Assembly (NCBI GenBank): GCA_015501585.1
Contig: JADNRY010001136.1
Coordinates: 1 to 16,514 of the forward strand
Origin: Rhodocollybia butyracea
Lineage: Eukaryota; Basidiomycota; Agaricomycetes; Agaricales; Omphalotaceae
DNA length: 16,514 nucleotides
Reading direction: 5' to 3'
Shown in pieces: positions 1-7,957 of this stretch. The position numbers were made by a program, and so were the translations under genes. Position 1 is the first letter of the stretch; every line of letters starts with the position of its first letter. The notes beneath the pieces were generated by a model that worked only from the letters and a program-made list of their open reading frames with translations, was not told where the DNA came from and searched no databases.

Positions 1-1749
1 AGACACATTGGACCGTTCCTCTGTTGATTATCCTGAGTGCTGGTGGGGGAGGAGGTATGTGGCTGGCCAAAACTGTGACTCCGCGATCCTCATATTACCA
101 CCTCTCAGCTGCAGGTTTTGCACAAGCTATAGGGGCGTTTCAGAATAACAGTGAATCCAATCTAGAGAGTGAACACCCCAAGGTTTATGTTGTTCACTTT
201 CCGGAGATATTACAGCTTGACAAACATATCCTTGATCACAGATTGAGCTGGTCTTCAATGCAATACTAGACTTTGTCTCTGACATCACCACCACAATAGC
301 TTTATCTTGGACTTTCAAAGGAATGAACTCAGGGATAAAACAGACAGAGACACTACTCAACAAATTGTTTCAGTACACTGTCACTCGTGGAATTTTTGTA
401 ACGCTCAACCAACTTGCATTTTTAATTTTGTACCTGGTCAATGCTAAGAAGTTGTGGTGGTAGGCATCAGTCTAAGAACAAGGAAAACTAATTCAAGCTC
501 ATATTGTGTTTCACAGGATGCCATTTCACCTGTGCATTACCAAGATCTATGTTATTACAATGGGTATGTCTTGTGCCCTTTTTAATTGCTCGAAAGGTTC
601 ACTCACATTGCTCTTAAGTTGCAATCCTGAACTCTCGAGACTCCCTTCGAAATGACTGCTCCCCCAATCACCTCATCACTGACTCTGATATGTCTGCTCC
701 GAACTTGGTCATAGCTTTCCAGACATTCCCTTCAACCATTAACAACTCCCATGGTAGTGACCAATTGACTGACCAATCTGATGCAGAAGATGGTGGAAAT
801 GGCTCAAGAGGGCGGAAAGAAACCAATACTTGTGATATTGAGGTATGCTATTTTTTCCAGCTTGAGGATGACTGGGAACTTAAAATACTAATTATTTTAG
901 ATGAACAGTTACAGTTCCAATGGAATCCAAGTCACCACTACAATGTCCACACATAGGGACCTACCTCATGAAGTGGTTTAGCACCACAAGTCATATTAGG
1001 ATAGTGTGTCAGGATTCATAGAGATATCCATGAGTCCGGATCCAAGTATATTTGGATCCGGAGCGCAAGTACCCGTGGACCAAGAGCCTTGACCCGTCAC
1101 CCGTGAAAGATCTGTGGGAAACAGATATTTGATTTGCGGGTAAATCACCTGCAATCACCTGCAGATACTTGTGTATTTATGCCAAAGAGTATAGTAATAA
1201 GTATTAATAAAGTACTTACCTGTTTTATGATACATACCAGTTATAAAACATTGTACTATAACTATCTAGTACTATTATTTCATACTTAGTTATGAAGTAA
1301 GTATGTACTTACACAAAGGTTTTACATTGTATATAGCTCAAACATATGTTCTTGTTATAAAGAAAAATTTAGATATGAGCTATGCTCATCCTCCACATGT
1401 GGGGACAATAGCACACCAGAGGGTAGAGATGGGTAAAGCCCTGGGTCAACAACCCAATTGTTGGAGTGTCTCCTTTATATCGCCTCTAGCTTAGTCAGTA
1501 TCATCCCTATAATAGCTTTGTATTCCCACGGGCTCTAGCTCTTATCCGTACTTTCCATCTGTATATTGAGAGTATCTGCTCTTATAGACTCTGTCCCTCT
1601 CTCGTAAGTATCCCTAGTCCAACACCAATGGAGTCTCATTCTATAAAACTAGGTACTTATATATCATACAATTGTATACTACACTATATAAGGGAATGGA
1701 GTTGCTATAAGTCCAAGCAAGTCATGTAAAGTCATTAATATCAGTGTTG
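1..1749. other. AT-rich region without a convincing intact gene
   Basis: No complete gene is supported. On the plus strand, bases 2-54 are open to the window edge and end at a good donor (GTATGT at 55). Joined to 152-269 through the acceptor ending at 151, they read in frame to a TAG, so this could be the 3' end of a gene entering from the left. A second exon-like stretch runs from about 616 to a GTATGC donor at 843, open in one frame and rich in Ser, Asp and Gly. No domain was recognised in either. About 1020-1180 holds degenerate CAAGTAC and CACCTGC repeats related to those further right. The rest, to 1749, is AT-rich with nothing visible. Confidence 0.4.
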
Positions 1750-1868
1750 TGCCGGCTGGGCCCGGCTCAGAAGCCCCGGCTACGGCTCAAAAGCCCCAGC
1801 CAGGGCTCGTCAAAATCTGAGCCGGGCCCTAGCCCCCAGGTAGGGCCGGCTCAGCCGGGGCCCAAGTG
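1750..1868. repeat. GC-rich block with a 13-bp inverted repeat
   Basis: This stretch is strikingly GC-rich inside AT-rich DNA. GGGCCCGGCTCAG at 1758-1770 is the exact reverse complement of 1817-1829, and the match extends outward as GGCT/AGCC after a one-base bulge. Between the arms, a roughly 20-bp unit (CGGCTCAGAAGCCCCGGC-like) occurs twice, at about 1763-1780 and 1783-1800. GCCGGCTCAGCCGGGG follows on the right. Nothing codes here. It could be a decayed non-autonomous transposon or a minisatellite nucleus. No flanking target duplication was found by eye. Confidence 0.6.
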
Positions 1869-2061
1869 CTAAAGAGACATGTCTTGAGGCGCTAAGCTCC
1901 CTGTCCTCGGTGGACTCTATACCATGATACTTTTGGCTTTCTGGTTGCTTTCTGAGTGTGCAGGTTATACACCTGCTTTTTGCGATGATTTGGGTGTGTA
2001 AGGCCAAAGCAGTGCATTCATCAAATAGGCTGAACAAATTGTTTGACACTGTGGCCCAGAT

Positions 2062-2103
2062 GGCCTGACTTGTGACTCATTAAAGACCCATGGGAAACGA
2101 GTC
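2062..2103 (+). repeat. Dispersed repeat, copy 1
   Basis: GGCCTGACTTGTGACT, then a variable heptamer, then GACCCATGGGAAAC and G/A-AGT. The same arrangement recurs at 3198-3238 with only the heptamer and one other base changed. Both copies lie next to runs of AAGTACTTG/CAAGTAC words (2110-2153 here). A more diverged relative may lie at 1078-1130. This behaves like a short interspersed repeat family. No terminal inverted repeats or poly-A end could be assigned. Confidence 0.55.
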
Positions 2104-3165
2104 AGTGACCCGCAAGTATTTTTGCAAGTAAACTTGCAAGTACTTGTGACTTGTTATCATAATATTGTAAGTCCATGTATTATAGGTGAATAATAGACAA
2201 ATACTGTTTATTAACTAGCATCTTACTGCTTGACTACAAAGGTAAGGTGGATATCTACTTGGGGGCCTCATATTCATGCTCTGCAGGTACCAACTTGTGA
2301 GTGTGGGCCACTGCGCCAAGCGCATGGCAGGTACAAGTCCTGTAAAACACTAGTTATAAAATCTTGAAAGAAAAAATCAGTATCACTGGCGAAAGATAAA
2401 AAACTAAAGAGCGGGAAAAAATAGAAGTAATAATATAGATAAATGGCATGTGGCGGGAAAGAGTGCACTGCACCAGGAGCTTGCACATTAGAGGCATAAG
2501 ATGTGCAACTGGAACGGCAAGAATCAGAACAAATCAAAGAGCATCACATGCCAAGCTTTGACATTCGCAAATATGGTGAAATGATTCTCCCTAATTTGGA
2601 CAAGATCAACCCTAATCAGGACAAAATTCCCACGCAAAACCAGCCATAAGGACGAGCCTTCATTACATTCAGGACTCATAAAATTTGGGTATCTGCCCAA
2701 ATCTTGATGATTTGGACTCGATATGCCACTTTTAATAGATATTAGAACAGGAGTGGAGTAAGCAGGACTGTTGAGTTTTCACCATTTCACATGTATAATA
2801 TAGGGTCCTCTCTTCCTTGGCCAATTGAGCCAAATGTCTGTCATTTAGTTATGGGAACACCCTGGGCATGTAATAAGATTGTAGTGGAGGGAGCAGAGAG
2901 CAAGCAACACCATGGAGGGGCACCACAATCAAGTACTCCAGTGTTCTAGTCTCTCCTAGCAGGCAAACTCTGTATTGATGTCAGTAATAAGTATCATTCT
3001 TTAGTCTTTTTTACATGTAAGTTTATGTTCACTAGTGTGAATTAATGACACTGCCTACACAGTAATTTACCCAGTAGTAAGTATAATATTACTGATTAGG
3101 GTAAGTTGTAACTATAGCTCAAGTAGTACTGAAAATACATGTATTTATATGCCTTGCACAAGTCA

Positions 3166-3185
3166 CAAGTACTTGCAAGTACTTG
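3166..3185. repeat. 20-bp perfect palindrome (CAAGTACTTG twice)
   Basis: The decamer CAAGTACTTG is itself a palindrome and occurs twice in a row here, giving a perfect 20-bp dyad. Partial copies occur at 2127-2150 and 3258-3298. It sits 12 bases left of the second copy of the dispersed repeat and is probably part of the same repeat family. Confidence 0.7.
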
Positions 3186-3197
3186 GAAATTCCTAGA

Positions 3198-3238
3198 GGC
3201 CTGACTTGTGACTTGTTGGTGACCCATGGGAAACAAGT
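3198..3238 (+). repeat. Dispersed repeat, copy 2
   Basis: This is the second copy of the family seen at 2062-2103: GGCCTGACTTGTGACT, a different heptamer (TGTTGGT), then GACCCATGGGAAAC and AAGT. Both copies are in the same orientation, about 1.1 kb apart. AAGTAC-rich words lie on both sides. Confidence 0.55.
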
Positions 3239-4857
3239 ATTGTGACTTGCTGGTCAGATACTTGCAAGTATTCCCACGGTTCTTACTCGCAAGTACCTGT
3301 GTGGGAACCAGACTCGTGTCCATCTTTACTATCCGCGGAGCAGATTTTGTTGTATTTCTTGTGTGTCTGTACGTGAGTTGTAATGTGAGTGGCTGTTTTG
3401 CAATGAGGGAGGAGGGAACTTAACATGGACTTTACAGATACAAATGCGAGATGATGAGAAGGTGACACTCACGTTCTCGGATGGCTTGATCGCCGCTATC
3501 TTATCTGAAAATAATCCCATTCGGGAATACACAGCCCAAACAACAGTAAGATACATAGCTGATTGCGGTCCTATAACTGTACTAGCACAGGCAGCTCAAC
3601 TGAATAGAAGCTAATGATTCACAAGTTCATAACCGATTTTTTTGAGATACCGCTTGATTATGTAACATTATTTTTCAATGGTTCCTCTACATTTATCTAG
3701 TTTCACCCAATTTGTTAATAAAAGATTGATAGAAGACCATGTTATTAGAGCAATCATGAGTAGTTACTAGTCAGTCAGCCACATGCACAAGTACTACAAA
3801 ATGTGAGCTCAGAGAAGTCATGTATAGTAAGGAATTAGTAAGCCAGTTGGAAGTATGAAGCAAAGTAGTAGGGCAGATGTATAAAGAGTGACAGGGGCTG
3901 ATAAACAGAAAGCAAACATTGTCAGCCCCAGGTAACAGAGACAAAGGCCCGGGTCGTCCAAATTCACCAATCTTTGTTGACAACATTCACCAGAGATGCT
4001 GCCCATTTCTGCCCCAAATTCTATCGATCCAAAGAGTAATGTGTGACCATCTTGCATTGTTCTTGAATAGTTTCTGTATCTTGTGACTTGTGAGTGAACC
4101 CATATAGTAAGGCTGGGGTGGAGATGTGGCAGCATGAGTGATAGTGAGAGTGAATAATAAGTGCTGAGACCAGGCTGAGACTGAAGGCAGAATGGCCATC
4201 AAGAGCAAGTTACCGTTGAGCGCTGAGAGCTTTTTGGACATGATTGTCACAAGATTAGTCTGGCTGTGTCTGGCATAATCTTATTTGACAATGAAAAGCC
4301 ACGTCAGCATCACACTCACTGCTTTTTTTCTTTCCACTGCCTTATACTACTACACGCAAACTACTCGATTTTGAAACATTGTGTGAATGACGGTATGTCT
4401 CAGACTCTCACACCATATATATACAAAGTTCAAGGATGGCTCCATTGAACCTTGCATCAATAACTGTTCTAACTAAGTATCTGTTCCAAATGCTCCAGTT
4501 TTGGTTCTCTCATGTAAAATTTCCAGCAAATATGGAATATCTGCTAATATTTTGCAAAGGCTCAAAAGCTTGTTAAAATTGTGACAACCAAAATTCTAAG
4601 TTTTCCCACATACATCAGTATCACGCCTAAGTTTTCGTGATGTATTATACCCGCATTACAATTATATAAATTATCAAAGTCATTCAAATTCATAGAAATG
4701 TTCAAATTTATGTAAACTTTGTGGGCTTTTCAGTATTTTCAGAATCTTTTGCAAAATTCTAATATATCTCATTGTAGAAACAGCGGTCAGTCAACACAAG
4801 GTCGACAGCATACTCACCTGAGAGTGTAAGGAAGTTTACAGGAGTTCTAAGAGTGCT
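3239..4857. other. Mostly non-coding, with two weak coding candidates
   Basis: Plus strand 3438-3614, after a TTTACAG acceptor, is open for 58 codons and ends in TAA. Its balanced composition looks like a terminal exon, and a donor-like GTGAGT lies about 65 bases upstream. No family was recognised. On the minus strand an ATG at 4241 opens 84 codons to 3987. Its first residues are MSKKL followed by a hydrophobic run and an Ala-x-Ala-like site, which resembles a secretion signal, but an overlapping frame on the same strand is also open, so chance is likely. From 4260 to 4857 I see only AT-rich sequence. Confidence 0.35.
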
Positions 4858-5289
4858 TGTTGAGAGCAGAACAAGTGTCCAGACGAATAGTAGGATTCTT
4901 GGTTATTGTTACAGGAAAATATCTACAGTATTTATACTACAGAATATAATAAACCCTATAACAATGTATGAGTCTACTTGAGTCGTACTGCTAAACATAT
5001 TGCATATACATGTGCATAATGTACCCTAGAAGATGGAGTCCGTATGGTAATTCTATAGTTATTGTTCATAGGTACTGCAAGGCAGCGTACAAGCTATGTA
5101 TCATAAGACTAATAGCGAATGGCATAATTGACTACATCTATACGAACCTGCGTAGAGGCTGCGTCTAGTGTTTGAGGGTGAGTTTCAACATAGCATATAT
5201 CGACAGTTCATCGATCGTATAGCAAGTGCGTCTAGTTGACTCACATTACTGATTAGATACGACTCATAAGCGGTAATCTAGTTTCAACA
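4858..5289 (-). repeat. Copia 3' LTR (432 bp)
   Basis: On the plus strand it starts TGTTGA and ends TCAACA, so it has the TG...CA termini of an LTR within a 6-bp inverted repeat. The polypurine tract abuts its 5' end in element orientation. A TATAAATA box lies on the minus strand at 4936-4929, about 70 bases before the 3' end, fitting an LTR promoter. The five bases left of it (4853-4857, GTGCT) are the candidate target duplication, but with no 5' LTR this cannot be confirmed. Confidence 0.8.
4929..4936 (-). promoter_or_regulatory. TATA box of the copia LTR
   Basis: TATAAATA on the minus strand inside the LTR, about 70 bases from the LTR 3' end. Placement and sequence fit the LTR core promoter. 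Because the surviving LTR is the 3' one, transcription from it would run left, away from the element's own coding sequence. Confidence 0.5.
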
Positions 5290-5300
5290 CTCCCCCTCGC
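5290..5300 (-). promoter_or_regulatory. Polypurine tract
   Basis: On the minus strand this reads GCGAGGGGGAG, directly followed by the LTR start TGTTGAAAC. A purine run abutting the 3' LTR is the usual primer site for second-strand synthesis in LTR retrotransposons. It lies 85 bases beyond the pol stop codon. Confidence 0.8.
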
Positions 5301-5384
5301 TAAGAATTGTAGCTAAGAAGTATAATTTTTATCGACTTTAGACGGCATTATAGTTTATAGACATATTGCACAGTCTATAGCGAA

Positions 5385-7619
5385 TCAATTAAAGAGAATT
5401 CCAAGACTGTTGCGGAATTTCTGAAATTTGACAAGTGCAAGGTTCTTCGTGAGAAGATCTGCAACATTATCATCAGTAGGAACATAGAAGAGTTCTATTT
5501 CTTTTGATTCAATGTGTTCTCTGATATAATGATATCGTATATCAATATGCTTGGTTCTTCTTTCTTGTACAGGATTAGATCCCAGAAAGATTGATCCTTG
5601 ATTATCACCACATAAGGGCAATACAGCGATAGTAATTCCGATCTCAGAAAAGAGAGACTTGAGCCACATAAGTTGTCTACATGAATCAGATAAAGCCATG
5701 TATTCAGCTTCAGTCGATGAAAGAGCAACTGTTTTCTGTTTATGAGAAGTCCAGCAGATTGGACCTGTGGCAAGTTTGATAATCATCCCAGTATGGGATT
5801 TTCGATCATCTGGATCTGACGCCCAGTCAGAATCACAATAGGCTAAGAAGCCATGGTCAGATCTACCATCAAAGACAAGTACGTAAGTAGAAGTCCCAAT
5901 TAAGTAGCGCACAATGTAAAGTGCTTTGGCCAGGTGGTCTGGGTTTGGATTCGCCGAATACTGTGAGAGTTTTATAACGGCATAAGCAATGTCGGGTCGG
6001 GTGCCTAGCATCAGATACAATAAAGATCCAATTACGCTTTGGAAGCGTTGTCTAAGTTTGGCATCTACACAACCAGTGTTTGCACGAGGAACCCAGGATG
6101 AAGGTAATGGGGTTGGGGTAGCTTTGGCATTAGTCAGTCCAAAACGTTCTATGACCTTTCGAAGATAAGGTTGTTGGTCAAGTGTTAAGACACGTTTGGA
6201 ACGATCCCGTGTAATCCGCATTCCAAGGAACTCAGTTGGTTCTCCTAGATCACGACATTCCCATAATTTCATAAACTCGTTTTTCTTTTTAAGAACAAGA
6301 TCTTTGTCTTTGCCAAGAAAGAGTGCGTCATCAACATAGATGATGGCAGTTACGGTTTTGCCATTTGATTTAAAGACATATACACCAGCATCTGAAGAGC
6401 AGCGCTTAAATCCCAATTTTCCCATGGAGGCGTTACATTCCTTCCACCAGGATAAGCTAGCTTGTTTCAGTCCGTATAATGCACGATGTAACCGCCATAC
6501 TTTCGGTGTGCCTTCTTTAATGAAGTCTTTAGGTTGTTCCATGTAGATCTCTTCATCTAGCTTGCCATAAAGAAAAGCCTGTTTGACGTCAAGAGCCTGG
6601 ATTTCCCAGTCCTCTAATGCGGCTAAAGCTAGGAGAGTTCGTACAGTTTCAAACCGGGCGACCGGTGAGAACAACTCATTATAATCCACACCTTCTACTT
6701 GTGAAAAACCTTTTGCTACGAGTCGGGCTTTATAGCGACCGTCAGATTTTTTAGTAAAAACCCATCGACAACGGATAGGTTTGCGACCTTTTGGTAGATC
6801 AACTACTTCAAAGACATTTCGTTTCTTCAAACCATCGATCTCATCTTTGCATGCTTGATCCCATTTCTTTCTTTCAGCAGATGGTAAATGACGATATGAT
6901 GTTGGAGAAATCCAATTATCAGGATTATTCCTGGCAGCTTCGTGTTTAGCCGGTATCATTTCACTGTCAAGATCTGTGATAAAAGATGATTCTTCTAGAG
7001 GATCGGAGATTGCTTGCGAAAGAAGGTATTTTTGTAATTCAACTCCCCCTTCCTGAGCTAGTTTAGTCAGAAGTGCTTCCTCTTCTATGTCAGAATCCGG
7101 AGTAGCGCCGGGAGGTGGCGGTGTGACCATACGGTCATCAGGATTCAATGGACGTGGTGGTGGAACCGGTGGTGGAACTTGATCAGGAACTATATTGCGA
7201 GCAGGCACAAGTCCACGTCTAGCGTGTCCAAAGCGCTCAGCACGTTCTTCACGATCAGCTTGTCGGCTCCAAGTGCCAGGTGTGGGTATCATGCCAGGGC
7301 GCAAGGGTGCACGGCGTTCTCTAGTGGGGTTCACATGTTTCCATGCTTCAATGTCTTCGGGATGGTAGCTGAATGGATTAGGATCGGGAGCAGGTGGTGA
7401 AGGGTCTCTTGCTTGAGGTGGAGGGGTGGGTGATCGAGATGGTACCGGAGGATTGGGATTTGGAGCATCATCATCACCAGGCAGATCTGGATCTGGGCCA
7501 GCTGGTGGACTGTGCGGTCCATTATCCGGTTCAGTAAATGGTTGTGGTTGATCTTCCGGGAATTCCGGATCAAATGGAATGTCTGCACCATTACCATTTG
7601 AAGGTTGCGAAGGTTTCAC
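5385..7619 (-). CDS. Copia polyprotein fragment: linker, reverse transcriptase, RNase H
   Basis: An open frame of 744 codons whose first listed codon is GTG, not ATG, because the frame continues from an upstream reading frame across a frameshift rather than starting here. Residues 1-190 are a Pro/Asp-rich, low-complexity linker. Reverse transcriptase (copia type) spans about 250-510: ALDVKQAFLYG carries one catalytic Asp (D344) and IIYVDDALF the YxDD box (428-431). RNase H follows at about 585-700, with D596 (YCDSDWASD), E637 (SSTEAEYMA) and D672 (CGDNQGS) in place, then TKHIDIRYHYIRE. The fragment ends in TAA 85 bases before the polypurine tract. All catalytic residues are intact and no internal stops are present, so the insertion may be fairly young or this part may still be constrained. 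In the intact polyprotein these activities copy element RNA into DNA inside virus-like particles. No protease is present to release them. Confidence 0.9.
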   Translation of the reverse strand: MKPSQPSNGNGADIPFDPEFPEDQPQPFTEPDNGPHSPPAGPDPDLPGDDDAPNPNPPVPSRSPTPPPQARDPSPPAPDPNPFSYHPEDIEAWKHVNPTRERRAPLRPGMIPTPGTWSRQADREERAERFGHARRGLVPARNIVPDQVPPPVPPPRPLNPDDRMVTPPPPGATPDSDIEEEALLTKLAQEGGVELQKYLLSQAISDPLEESSFITDLDSEMIPAKHEAARNNPDNWISPTSYRHLPSAERKKWDQACKDEIDGLKKRNVFEVVDLPKGRKPIRCRWVFTKKSDGRYKARLVAKGFSQVEGVDYNELFSPVARFETVRTLLALAALEDWEIQALDVKQAFLYGKLDEEIYMEQPKDFIKEGTPKVWRLHRALYGLKQASLSWWKECNASMGKLGFKRCSSDAGVYVFKSNGKTVTAIIYVDDALFLGKDKDLVLKKKNEFMKLWECRDLGEPTEFLGMRITRDRSKRVLTLDQQPYLRKVIERFGLTNAKATPTPLPSSWVPRANTGCVDAKLRQRFQSVIGSLLYLMLGTRPDIAYAVIKLSQYSANPNPDHLAKALYIVRYLIGTSTYVLVFDGRSDHGFLAYCDSDWASDPDDRKSHTGMIIKLATGPICWTSHKQKTVALSSTEAEYMALSDSCRQLMWLKSLFSEIGITIAVLPLCGDNQGSIFLGSNPVQERRTKHIDIRYHYIREHIESKEIELFYVPTDDNVADLLTKNLALVKFQKFRNSLGILFN

Positions 7620-7957
7620 AGGCGTGGGGCAACAGGTATAGCGGGTTTTACTCCAGAATCAGATTCAGATTTGCACCGTGGAAACCATTTCTCATAGAAA
7701 GTTGCTTGTGCAGCATGCACTACGGAATTATCGCTACACATGAATAGATATCCTTTGCTTCCTTGGTCATATCCAATGAAAGTCATCGCTTCAGAGTGTG
7801 GGGATTGTTTATTTTTTCGCTTGTCAATAGGAATAAAGACATAAGCGCCACAGCCAAAGGTTCTGAAGTACGAGACATCAGGTTTCTTTTTGAGAAAACC
7901 TTCAATTGGTGTCTTCCAGTTCAATCGACGGATCGGTGTGCGGTATTTGGGTATTTA
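7616..7957 (-). pseudogene. Copia integrase C-terminal remnant, frameshifted from pol
   Basis: An open frame of about 110 codons in a different phase from the RT frame; the listed start at 7924 is a TTG and the frame is open back to a TAA at 7957-7955. It carries the post-catalytic part of copia integrase: LNWKTPIEGFLKKKPDVSYF, then RTFGCGAYVFIPIDKR, then FIGYDQGSKGYLFM, and a C-terminal FYEKWFPRC. The DDE catalytic core is absent. It meets the RT frame at 7616-7630, where a short C run on the minus strand (7627-7630) is one base out of register, so the two were originally one polyprotein. Just upstream, another frame contains AYLHVNTQIPHT, which resembles the NRIPHT region of copia integrases and suggests a second frame break near 7930. 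Confidence 0.75.

Larger units (their letters stand above)
4858..7957 (-). mobile_element. 5'-truncated Ty1/copia LTR retrotransposon
   Basis: Read on the minus strand, the element consists of an integrase tail, a proline-rich linker, reverse transcriptase and RNase H, a short untranslated stretch, a polypurine tract and one LTR. The integrase-RT-RNase H order is the copia order. Gag, protease, the integrase zinc-binding and catalytic core, the primer-binding site and the 5' LTR are missing, and no second LTR copy is visible to the right. Recognisable homology fades near 7930, and in the integrase frame a stop lies at 7955-7957, so the right boundary is uncertain by some tens of bases. The element cannot be autonomous as it stands. 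Confidence 0.85.
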
